A stretch of DNA of 20,141 nt from Promethearchaeota archaeon (GTDB lineage: Archaea; Asgardarchaeota; Lokiarchaeia; Sigynarchaeales; SOKP01). Each line of letters opens with the position of its first letter. Position 1 is the stretch's first letter. Below the pieces are notes generated by a model that ran no database searches, was not told the origin of the DNA, and saw only the letters and a list, made by a program, of their open reading frames with translations. Below, piece after piece: positions 8,996 through 15,893 of this stretch. Location of the stretch: the NCBI GenBank assembly GCA_030620005.1, contig JAUXAJ010000061.1:1-20141 (forward strand), read 5' to 3'. A program made the position numbers and the translations under genes.

Positions 8996-10714
8996 TTAAA
9001 TCAAATTTGTTGAAATTTGGTGAAAAGTAAAATGTTTTAAAAACAAGGCTCCAACAGGACATACTTCAACACATGCTCCACAGCCATTGCACGAAGCTGG
9101 AAGAACTTTAGATTTATACCAAGTTAATTCCACTACAGGTTCTTGTATTACTCCTTTTGCTTTAGCCTCTAGTTGCTTTTCACCAATTTCTATTGCATTA
9201 TAGGCACACGAATCCCTACAATTACCACATCCAATACACATACACTCCTCGATCTCTGCAACAGAGCCGACAATATTAATTTTTTCTTTTGACAAAATAG
9301 CGGCTGCTCTGGCGGCTGCTCCCAGTGCTTGTGAAATCGTTTCATCAATGAATTTTGGCCATTGTGCAGCACCACATAAGAATATTCCTTTAGTCGCAAA
9401 ATCAAGTGGACGTAATTTAGCATGAGCTTCTAAGAAAAATCCATTTTCATCAAGTGGTACTTTTAACATTTTTGATAGCTCCTTGTTTTCTGATGGTAGA
9501 AAAGCAGAACTTAAAACAATAAGGTCCGTTTCAAGGACAACACGCTGGTTTAATAGCACATCATTTACAGTAATCGTCAATTTATTAGTTTTGATATTTA
9601 CTATTGGTTCAAAATTTTCATCGAATCGAATAAAAATTACTCCTTTTTTTCTTGCTTTGTGATAATAATCCTCTTTAAAACCGTAGATATTAACATCTCT
9701 ATTCAAAATGCAAATATTTTTCTTAGGGTCTTTCTTTTTTAATTCTAATGCATTTTTAATTGCTTCTGTACAACAAATTCTGCTACAATTTGGTCGCTCT
9801 TCATTTCTAGACCCAACACATTGTATCATTGCAATTGATTGTCCTTTTACTTGACCTGCTACAATTTTTTGTTCCAATTCTAACTGCGTCATGATCCTCT
9901 CATCCGTCCCATATAAATATTCCCTCGGTTTGTATTCTCTTCCACCAGTAGCAACTATAATTACTCCCGACTCAAGTTCTCTTTTTAAACCGTCATGATT
10001 TATTAAGGTTGAGAAATTTCCCATGAATCCGTTTATTTCTTCTATTTTAGCATTTTTAAAAATTTTAATACTTTCATGATTTTCAACCTGTTCAATTAGA
10101 CTTTTAAGATATTCTTGAGGATTTCCAGGCCCTAGGACATGGCGAATATTTCTAACTAGCCCTCCAAGCTCTTTTTCTCTTTCAACAATGCAAGAATTAA
10201 ATCCCTGTTTATCTAAACTAAGTGCAGCTGTTAGTCCGGCTATTCCACCACCTATCACTAATGCAGAATGGCAAACATTAACAGTTGTTTCGTAGATTGG
10301 TTCCAAAAGTTTTACTCTTGAAATATTTAATGCAATTAGTTCTTTTGCTTTTTCCATGGCTTTTTCAGGTTCAGACACATGCGCCCAAGCACATTGGTCA
10401 CGAATGTTTACTAACGTGAATAAATATGGATTTTTACCTGACGCCCGGATTGTATTCCGAAAAAGGCTTTCATGTGTACTTGGAGTACAAGCCGCTATGA
10501 CAGCCCTATTTAAGCCTTGTTTTTCAATTGCGCTTTTAATACTAGCTAATCCTGAATCTGAACATAAAAATGAATTAGCTTCAGCATATATTACTTCAGG
10601 TAATGTCTTAGCAAAAACCGCGAGTGTTTTACAATCTAAAACACTTCCTATTTTTGAACCACAAAGACAAACAAAAACTCCAATTCTTACTTCATTTTCT
10701 TCTTTTTCAAACAT
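8996..10714 (-). CDS. hdrA: HdrA, stand-alone 'second-half' type with divergent N-terminal motifs, 572 aa
   Basis: It has the same architecture as its downstream neighbour: N-terminal HdrA domain, Rossmann domain with intact GGGIAG, IQCVGSR then NCSRICC, and two intact C-terminal [4Fe-4S] motifs (CIGCGNCRDSC and CNGCGACVEVCP). It most resembles the second half of the fused protein at 3441, sharing stretches such as EKELGGLV, YLYGTDERI and KFIDE. The N-terminal domain deviates at otherwise constant places: CLCG for CHCG, FLCS for YTCS, CTPSTHE for CTPRTHE. The cysteines remain, so a cluster could still form, but its surroundings or partner contact differ. It lies 27 bp after the HdrD-like gene, with GAAGGTTG before the ATG. 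No first-half partner precedes it, so it may pair with a fused HdrA made from further down the operon. Confidence 0.92.
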   Translation of the reverse strand: MFEKEENEVRIGVFVCLCGSKIGSVLDCKTLAVFAKTLPEVIYAEANSFLCSDSGLASIKSAIEKQGLNRAVIAACTPSTHESLFRNTIRASGKNPYLFTLVNIRDQCAWAHVSEPEKAMEKAKELIALNISRVKLLEPIYETTVNVCHSALVIGGGIAGLTAALSLDKQGFNSCIVEREKELGGLVRNIRHVLGPGNPQEYLKSLIEQVENHESIKIFKNAKIEEINGFMGNFSTLINHDGLKRELESGVIIVATGGREYKPREYLYGTDERIMTQLELEQKIVAGQVKGQSIAMIQCVGSRNEERPNCSRICCTEAIKNALELKKKDPKKNICILNRDVNIYGFKEDYYHKARKKGVIFIRFDENFEPIVNIKTNKLTITVNDVLLNQRVVLETDLIVLSSAFLPSENKELSKMLKVPLDENGFFLEAHAKLRPLDFATKGIFLCGAAQWPKFIDETISQALGAAARAAAILSKEKINIVGSVAEIEECMCIGCGNCRDSCAYNAIEIGEKQLEAKAKGVIQEPVVELTWYKSKVLPASCNGCGACVEVCPVGALFLKHFTFHQISTNLI

Positions 10715-10741
10715 TTAATTACAACCTTCTTAAGTATTTTT

Positions 10742-12019
10742 TTAGGGGGCTACTAACATCTCCTCTTTATCCTCCTCCTTTTTCTCCTCTGAAACTTTCA
10801 TCATGTTGGCTATTAAATTCGTTATATCCGTAATTTCTAACTTTATTTCATCAGAAATTTTTTCTTTTTTTTCTTGAAGCCAGCAATTATAATGAATTTG
10901 GCATTTTGGACAAGAGGTTACTAATAAATCTGCAACGCTTTTCGCTTCTTTTATTCTATCGTGCTGTAAAGCCTTTGATAGATCATTACAATTTATAAAG
11001 CAACTTACACCACAGCAAACAGAATTTTCCTTGGATCTTGTCATTTCATTAAATTCAATCCCATGTTCTTTCATTGAATTAAGGATCTCTCTAGGAGGAG
11101 AATAAACTTTCATATGTCTTCCTAATCTACAAGGATCGTGATAAGTAACTACCCGATTAGGAGAATCTAGAAATTCGAGTTGATCGCTTTCGATTGCATC
11201 AGCAATCAATTCTGTAAGGTGAATAACCTTAAAATTGATATTCTCAATATATTTCTGATAATCAAGTTTTAATGTTCTATAACATTCCGCACATGTAGTA
11301 ATTAAAGTTTCAATACCCAATTTATTAATTTCATTAGCATTATGGATAGCCAATTTTTTGAAAGTCGCAAAATTACCTTTCCATAGCGCATCATGTCCAC
11401 AACATTTCATATTTCCAAGAATTATTGGTGGCTGTTTGAATACCTCATTCAGGATTTTTATTCCATTCTGCGCAATTTTTACCAAATTTAGATTTAAATT
11501 ATCAAATACAACATCCAGAATTGGTAAGCATCCAAAAAAATATGCTATCTTTCCTTTTTTTCCTTTTTTAGATATTTGAGAATCCTTTGGTTCTAAATCA
11601 AAGGGTACTTTTAGACCTGACGATTGATTTGCTTGTATTTCATTTATAAGGGTTAATATATCGTGATGAGTCGTCTCATATTTAATACCCTCGTTAACTA
11701 ATAGCCTTCTAGCTGCTTTAATGAATTCAATAAAATCTATATCTTGTGGACAATATTCTTGGCAAGTTCTGCAAGTTAAGCAAGATCTAAGGACATCTTC
11801 TCTTAAGATTTTGTTTTTTGCACCAATTGCGGCAATTTTAGTTAATTGATGTGGACTTAAAGGAAATTGCTCCACAATAGGACAGTTTGATGAGCACATT
11901 CCACATTGAAAACACTTTAATATTTTTTTTGTTTCCTCAATTTCGGATAAAGATTTAATTAAGAATCTATCTAAATCAGAACTCTTGATTATATCTTCGA
12001 TTTTATTTCTTGATATAAT
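10742..12019 (-). CDS. hdrD: HdrD-like protein (HdrC and HdrB domains fused), apparent non-AUG start
   Basis: The protein joins an HdrC-like dicluster ferredoxin to an HdrB-like part with two CCG domains, the order of HdrD and of GlpC-like proteins. Counting from the first codon after the upstream stops, the clusters are C36/C39/C42/C46 and C80/C83/C86/C90. CCG domain 1 has FFGC, KCCGHD and TCAEC; domain 2 has HDPC, VCCGVSC and SCPKC. In HdrB such domains hold the non-cubane clusters that reduce disulfides; the substrate here is unknown. The first ATG (11899) would delete the first two cysteines of cluster 1, so it is not the true start. In-frame TGA-TAA at 12020-12025 limits the gene, and no ATG, GTG or TTG lies between. 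ATT (12019) or ATA (12016), after AGGGTGAT, is the likely initiator. It is the first gene of the leftward operon and has an acidic tail. Confidence 0.88.
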   Translation of the reverse strand: MISRNKIEDIIKSSDLDRFLIKSLSEIEETKKILKCFQCGMCSSNCPIVEQFPLSPHQLTKIAAIGAKNKILREDVLRSCLTCRTCQEYCPQDIDFIEFIKAARRLLVNEGIKYETTHHDILTLINEIQANQSSGLKVPFDLEPKDSQISKKGKKGKIAYFFGCLPILDVVFDNLNLNLVKIAQNGIKILNEVFKQPPIILGNMKCCGHDALWKGNFATFKKLAIHNANEINKLGIETLITTCAECYRTLKLDYQKYIENINFKVIHLTELIADAIESDQLEFLDSPNRVVTYHDPCRLGRHMKVYSPPREILNSMKEHGIEFNEMTRSKENSVCCGVSCFINCNDLSKALQHDRIKEAKSVADLLVTSCPKCQIHYNCWLQEKKEKISDEIKLEITDITNLIANMMKVSEEKKEEDKEEMLVAP

Positions 12020-12021
12020 TT

Positions 12022-12029
12022 ATCACCCT
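12022..12029 (-). promoter_or_regulatory. Ribosome-binding site of the HdrD-like gene
   Basis: AGGGTGAT on the minus strand matches the archaeal GGTGAT core. Its GTG ends 4 nt before ATT 12019 and 7 nt before ATA 12016, the latter being the spacing seen for the mvhD at 3426. It supports initiation at a non-AUG codon here and not at ATG 11899. Confidence 0.5.
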
Positions 12030-12106
12030 AACATTTACATTATCACTAAAAATAATCCTCAAAGGTAAATTTTAACGTAATTTTTTTTTTTTAGCTATTG
12101 CTATTA

Positions 12107-12114
12107 TTTTATAA
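12107..12114 (-). promoter_or_regulatory. Candidate TATA box of the leftward hdr operon
   Basis: Minus-strand TTATAAAA lies about 95 bp before the proposed start codon, giving a transcript start near 12085 and a leader of about 65 nt that begins in an A-rich run. The site reads equally well on the plus strand (TTTTATAA), where it sits about 27 bp before the first direct repeat. No clear BRE is seen. Confidence 0.4.
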
Positions 12115-12137
12115 GAAATCAACATATTTAAATTGAT

Positions 12138-12290
12138 TGATCATTTTCGGAGGTTTTGTCTGAAAATGGTGATAGGAAAGGAATAAAATGTTTCTTTTCG
12201 ATCTTTTTTCAAGTGAAAATTACTGATTAAGGCAAGGAAATTTTAGATAATTATTATTTTCGATCATTGTATTCAAGAGACGGTAGAAAG
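12138..12290. repeat. Direct repeat, copy 1 (153 bp)
   Basis: This copy matches 12338-12490 with about 20 differences, roughly 87% identity by eye, most of them C/T or A/G transitions. On the plus strand it can form a 7-bp hairpin (12142-12148 with 12162-12168) and a 10-bp hairpin with an AAAAT loop (12175-12184 with 12190-12199), then a T-rich tract at 12201-12210. No long open frame fits. It may be a non-coding RNA gene, a regulatory array, or a remnant; the function is unknown. Confidence 0.9.
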
Positions 12291-12337
12291 GTGAGTACCT
12301 AATTAATAGATATTCAGTGGGTAGAAAATAAATGTAA

Positions 12338-12490
12338 TGATCATTTTCAGAGGTTTTGTTTGAGAATGGTGATAGAAAAGGAACAAAATGGTTCTTTTCG
12401 ATCTTTTTTCAAGTAAAAATTACTGATTAAAACAAAGATTCTTTAGATAATTATTACTTTCGATCATTATCTTCAAAAGCCGGCGGAAAG
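12338..12490. repeat. Direct repeat, copy 2 (153 bp)
   Basis: This second copy starts exactly 200 bp after the first and is gap-free relative to it over the unit. The two hairpins are kept at 12342-12368 and 12375-12399. Changes within the stems mostly exchange A-U for G-U or U-G for C-G when read as plus-strand RNA; one A-G mismatch appears. The sequence after the unit (from 12491) resembles the spacer before copy 2 (from 12311), so the repeated block is longer, with about 20 extra bases in the first spacer. Confidence 0.9.
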
Positions 12491-12519
12491 ATTCAGAGGA
12501 TAGAAAAAAGAAAAAATAC

Positions 12520-13002
12520 TTAATTGAGTGAAAAAGTGAAGATTTGAGTTAAAACACCCGCTTTTCTCCGTTCAAAATCCCCACGAAAATGAGCAGGAAA
12601 AGCTCCAAAGGAATGAGTTTGGAAAAGCGAATAAAATGTATCGAAAGCGCATACTAAACATGAATAATATATTAATATGGGAAATACACTTTCGAATCCT
12701 GTGACATTGGGAGGTTTGAAAATAAAGAAAAAAAGAATAACAGTCGGAATGCCCCCTATAACGATCCACGGCAAATGAAATCCCCTTTTTTTCGTCCATT
12801 TCATGGGTTTATCAGTAAGATAACCTACAAGAGGGTTGCATAACATGCTCCATATTGTAAATATCACATTTGCGATGGCCATGTAGATTGGCCATAAAGC
12901 AACAATACTTATTAAACCGAGTTCGCCCTCATAAAACGTCCAAACATAGTTATTGAAAGCCACAATTACAAAAGCATTGAAAAAATACCCCGTAGAGAAC
13001 AT
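12520..13002 (-). pseudogene. N-terminal remnant of a GPH (MelB-like) sugar:cation symporter
   Basis: The 160 residues match the start of the glycoside-pentoside-hexuronide:cation symporter family within the major facilitator superfamily. Recognisable parts are NNYVWTFYEGELGL, the IANVIFTIWSMLCNPLVGYL helix with its following loop (TDKPMKWTKKRGFHLPWIV), and a third to fourth membrane segment. Members are usually 450-500 residues with about 12 helices; this frame stops at FTFSLN after about four, and I found no continuation downstream in any frame. It is therefore a 3'-truncated gene whose remainder has been replaced by the repeat region. Expression as a functional carrier is very unlikely. 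It has no evident link to the Hdr genes and may mark the edge of a rearrangement that placed the two hdr arms here. Confidence 0.75.
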
Positions 13003-13037
13003 TAAAAAGTAAGATTTACAAAAAAAATAGTTTAATT

Positions 13038-13051
13038 ATTATAAAATATAA
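13038..13051 (-). promoter_or_regulatory. Candidate TATA box for the transporter remnant
   Basis: Minus-strand TTATATTTTATAAT lies about 36-49 bp before the ATG at 13002. The surroundings are extremely AT-rich, so chance matches are likely. It may be left over from the once intact gene. Confidence 0.3.
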
Positions 13052-13090
13052 TTTAAGGTTTAGTATTTGTTATTAAGATTTAAAAAAACA

Positions 13091-13106
13091 TTTTTATAAA
13101 ATATAC
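13091..13106 (+). promoter_or_regulatory. Candidate TATA box of the rightward hdr operon
   Basis: TTTTTATAAAATATAC follows an A-rich stretch that could act as a BRE. It places the transcript start near 13122-13125, about 25 nt before ATG 13148. The leader has no clear Shine-Dalgarno sequence, consistent with a short-leader or leaderless first gene. Confidence 0.5.
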
Positions 13107-13147
13107 AATTACCAAAATCAAGAAATAACAAAAAAACTGATGTTTAC

Positions 13148-13645
13148 ATGAACGTCATAAATTACGATTTTAGGAACGAAGTAATGAAGCATAATGCTTC
13201 CTTAAGTTATTGTTATCAATGTTCTACTTGTTCTGGGGGATGTCCTATAGCTTTATTAACAAATGGTAAATATAATCCAAGAAAGATTATTGAAGAGGCG
13301 ATATTGGGACTTAAAAATAAATTGGTCGAAAAACAAGAACCAAATCCTTGGTTATGTTCGACTTGTCAAAAATGCGTGGAATTATGTCCTCAAAAAGTAG
13401 AACTTACAGAAATCTTCACATTAATCAAAAATGAGTGCTTCAATATCGGGAAGTATCCAGATGCGTTTTCAGCGCAGGGCCGCGCGGTCTTCGAAAATGG
13501 CGTTGCGATTCCTTATTCAAAAGCGATAATATCAAGGCGCGAAAAATTAGGACTTCCAACCGTTAAACTTGCTCCTATCGAAGAGATACAGGCATTACTT
13601 AATGAAACTGGATTTGAAGAGAATATTCTTAAGGAGGGGGGATAA
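13148..13645 (+). CDS. hdrC: HdrC, iron-sulfur subunit of heterodisulfide reductase
   Basis: HdrC carries two [4Fe-4S] clusters that connect HdrA to the HdrB active site. Both motifs are complete: CYQCSTCSGGCP (C22, C25, C28, C32) and CSTCQKCVELCP (C70, C73, C76, C80). The 165-residue length is close to the family norm, and the rest is helical with no membrane segment, so it is cytoplasmic. It is the first gene of the rightward operon; its last codons contain the strong AAGGAGGGGGG ribosome site of hdrB, which starts 2 bp after its stop. That adjacency and order are typical of hdrCB pairs. No Shine-Dalgarno precedes its own ATG, and an upstream ATG (13140) stops after three codons. Confidence 0.95.
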   Translation: MNVINYDFRNEVMKHNASLSYCYQCSTCSGGCPIALLTNGKYNPRKIIEEAILGLKNKLVEKQEPNPWLCSTCQKCVELCPQKVELTEIFTLIKNECFNIGKYPDAFSAQGRAVFENGVAIPYSKAIISRREKLGLPTVKLAPIEEIQALLNETGFEENILKEGG

Positions 13646-13647
13646 AA

Positions 13648-14523
13648 ATGGGATTTGATTTATTTTTAGGGTGCGTGATTCCTGCGCGGTTACCCTTTTT
13701 AGAGGCATCTGCCAGGAAGATATTTGATAAGCTTGGTATTGAATTAAAGGACGTAGATGGGTTCAGTTGTTGTCCCGATCCAACCGGTATCGAACAAATT
13801 GATCGCGACACTTGGCTTGCATTAGGTGCTAGGAATTTAAGCTTAAGTAAAAATAATGGTGGCGTGATTTCGTTTTGTTCTGGTTGCGTGGAAACTTTAA
13901 AAAGAGTTAATTATTTCATGAATAAAGATCTTTCTACAAAGAAAGAAGTGAATAGATATTTGCAAAAGATAGGCAAAGTTTATGAGGGTAAAACAAGAGT
14001 TAAACATTTTGCTGAGGTCCTCTACGAAAATCTCGATAAGGTTAAGGAAAATGTGACTAAACCGTTAAATGGATTCAAGGTTGCCGTCCATTACGGGTGT
14101 CATTATTTGCGACCGTCCGAAATTATTGAATGGGACGATCCTTTTGAACCTGTTACGGTTGATGAAATAATAATGGCGCTAGGAGCAGAATCTGTTAATT
14201 ACGATTTGAAGATGGAATGCTGTGGAAATCCAGTTGATAAAGCAGATAAAGAATTGTCGCTTAAGATGATAGATAACAAGCTTAAAGCCATTCAAGATTC
14301 AGGCGCTAATTGCGTTGTGGTTGTGTGTCCCGCGTGTTATCAACAATACGAGTTTAATCAAAGAGATCTTAATAAAAAGAACGATACAAATTATAACTTC
14401 CCGATTTTTTACCTTTCAGAGCTAGTAGCGCTAGCGTTTGGGTTCAAACCAGCCGAATTAGGGTTCAATTTTCACCGGATCAAGCCAAGCGCGTTGTTTG
14501 AGAGCATACAATTTAAAATATAG
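13648..14523 (+). CDS. hdrB: HdrB, catalytic subunit with two CCG domains
   Basis: HdrB holds two non-cubane [4Fe-4S] clusters that cleave a disulfide (CoM-S-S-CoB in methanogens; the substrate here is unknown). All ligand positions are present: C9, C41-C42, C77, C80 in the first CCG domain and C151, C191-C192, C227, C230 in the second. The first three match the numbering of methanogen HdrB closely. At 291 residues it has family length. The start follows AAGGAGGGGGG and begins MGFDLFLGC, the normal N-terminus. It is probably a tight partner of the HdrC just upstream. A 56-bp gap with a TATA-like TATATAAA at 14541 separates it from the next hdrA, so a secondary promoter is possible but unproven. 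Confidence 0.95.
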   Translation: MGFDLFLGCVIPARLPFLEASARKIFDKLGIELKDVDGFSCCPDPTGIEQIDRDTWLALGARNLSLSKNNGGVISFCSGCVETLKRVNYFMNKDLSTKKEVNRYLQKIGKVYEGKTRVKHFAEVLYENLDKVKENVTKPLNGFKVAVHYGCHYLRPSEIIEWDDPFEPVTVDEIIMALGAESVNYDLKMECCGNPVDKADKELSLKMIDNKLKAIQDSGANCVVVVCPACYQQYEFNQRDLNKKNDTNYNFPIFYLSELVALAFGFKPAELGFNFHRIKPSALFESIQFKI

Positions 14524-14540
14524 ACTATAATTTTCCAAAA

Positions 14541-14548
14541 TATATAAA
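14541..14548 (+). promoter_or_regulatory. Possible internal TATA box before hdrA
   Basis: TATATAAA lies in the only sizeable gap of the rightward operon (56 bp, after hdrB). A start about 25 nt downstream would fall near 14570 and give a leader holding only the GGAG ribosome site. The AT-rich background makes this weak. Confidence 0.25.
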
Positions 14549-14569
14549 ATTGAATAGTTAAAAAGAATT

Positions 14570-14573
14570 GGAG
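14570..14573 (+). promoter_or_regulatory. Ribosome-binding site that fixes the hdrA start at 14580
   Basis: GGAG sits 6 nt before ATG 14580. An earlier in-frame TTG at 14568 and ATG at 14574 overlap this site and are therefore unlikely starts. Confidence 0.6.
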
Positions 14574-14579
14574 ATGAAA

Positions 14580-15887
14580 ATGGCAAAATCTACTAAAAGT
14601 GCTTTAGTTATAGGAGGAGGCATCGCAGGTATTCAAGCAGCCTTAGATTTAGCAGATATGGGCATACATGTGGACATGGTAGAGAAAAAACCTTGCATAG
14701 GGGGTCGCATGGCTCAATTAGATAAAACATTTCCTACCAACGATTGTTCTATATGCATTTTGGCTCCAAAATTATCAGAATGTTATAGGCATCCCAATAT
14801 CACCCTTTACTCTTATTCAGAAGTTCAAAAAGTAGAGGGTTCTGCCGGGAGTTTTACGGTAGAAATCCTCAAGAAGCCTCGTTATGTGAAGGAAGACGAT
14901 TGCATCAATTGCGGATTATGTGCAGAAAAATGTCCCATGAGAGTGGACGACGAATTTGATCGGAAATTAAGAAAAAGACGGGCCATTTACATATATTATC
15001 TTCAAGGAGTTCCTGCTATCATGACAATTGATAAAGAAAAATGCCTGTGGTTCACGAAGAATGCGTGTAGAATATGTGAAAAGGCTTGTGAGAGAGAGGC
15101 AATTGATTTTGAACAACAAGAACAAGTGATAATATTAGAGAATGTTGGTTCAATAATCGTGGCGACAGGATATAGTTTAATTGAAGACGTGAATAAAGAA
15201 ATCTTGGAAAATTACGGTTATAGCAAGTATAGAAATGTAGTATCTGCTTTAGAGTTTGAACGATTAGAATCTGCTTCAGGACCTCAAGAAGGTCATATAA
15301 AGCGTTTATCAGACGGAGAAACTCCTAAAAAAATAGCCTTCCTTCAATGCATTGGTTCCCGTTCGGACCGGGCAGAGAAATATTGTTCTTCGATTTGTTG
15401 CATGTATACAACAAAAGAGGCGATGATAGCTTACGAACACGATAACGAGTTAGAGTCTTATGTTTTTTACATTGATATGAGGGCTGGAGGGAAGGGATTT
15501 CAATCGTTTCTCCGAAGGGAAGAGGCTGAATATAACATTCATTATATCAAGAGCAAGATTGCTCAAATCACGGTCGACGAGAATGAAAATCCCATAATTG
15601 TGTACGAGGATTTGGATACTGGAGGGATAAAAGAATTTAAAGTGGATTTGGTTGTTTTAGCCACGTGCATCATTCCTCCTGAGGGGATTGAAGATTTAGC
15701 GGAGTTATTAGGGCTCGAATTGAACGAGTACAATTTCATAAAAACCACGCCTTTTATCCCTGTAGAGACAAGTAGGGAAGGCGTTTTTACTTGTGGTTGC
15801 GTGCACGAACCAATGGACATACCTCGTTCTGTTGCGGAGGGGAGTGCTGCTGCAGCAAGAGTGGCAGAAGTAATTAGAGGAGGCTGA
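14580..15887 (+). CDS. hdrA: HdrA, stand-alone 'first-half' type, 435 aa
   Basis: This protein covers only the part of HdrA found in the first half of the fused copies: Rossmann FAD motif (G12, G14, G17), PTNDCSICIL, an inserted ferredoxin (cluster 1 from C108; cluster 2 as C155-x7-C163-x2-C166-x3-C170), the LQCIGSR then YCSSICC cluster motif, and a terminal FAD-domain segment ending near IRGG. It lacks both the ICHCG N-terminal domain and the C-terminal ferredoxin of ordinary HdrA. The next gene, 6 bp on, supplies exactly those parts. The C-x7-C spacing of cluster 2 is shared only with the fused protein at 1-2989, so the two are close relatives. The in-frame TTG at 14568 is rejected because GGAG at 14570 sits 6 nt before ATG 14580. 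Confidence 0.93.
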   Translation: MAKSTKSALVIGGGIAGIQAALDLADMGIHVDMVEKKPCIGGRMAQLDKTFPTNDCSICILAPKLSECYRHPNITLYSYSEVQKVEGSAGSFTVEILKKPRYVKEDDCINCGLCAEKCPMRVDDEFDRKLRKRRAIYIYYLQGVPAIMTIDKEKCLWFTKNACRICEKACEREAIDFEQQEQVIILENVGSIIVATGYSLIEDVNKEILENYGYSKYRNVVSALEFERLESASGPQEGHIKRLSDGETPKKIAFLQCIGSRSDRAEKYCSSICCMYTTKEAMIAYEHDNELESYVFYIDMRAGGKGFQSFLRREEAEYNIHYIKSKIAQITVDENENPIIVYEDLDTGGIKEFKVDLVVLATCIIPPEGIEDLAELLGLELNEYNFIKTTPFIPVETSREGVFTCGCVHEPMDIPRSVAEGSAAAARVAEVIRGG

Positions 15888-15893
15888 ATTAAC

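Noticed and set aside
10742..11899. Start of the HdrD-like protein at ATG 11899
   Set aside because: It would cut the first [4Fe-4S] motif in half, while the missing cysteines are encoded in frame just upstream.
12138..12490. CRISPR array or box C/D RNA in the central repeats
   Set aside because: There are only two long units 200 bp apart, and C/D-like motifs (GTGATAG, CTGA) are imperfect or not kept in both copies.
12138..12490. Repeat block as a decayed continuation of the transporter gene
   Set aside because: Minus-strand frames contain no membrane helices or GPH motifs, and the same stop codon interrupts the longest frame in both copies.
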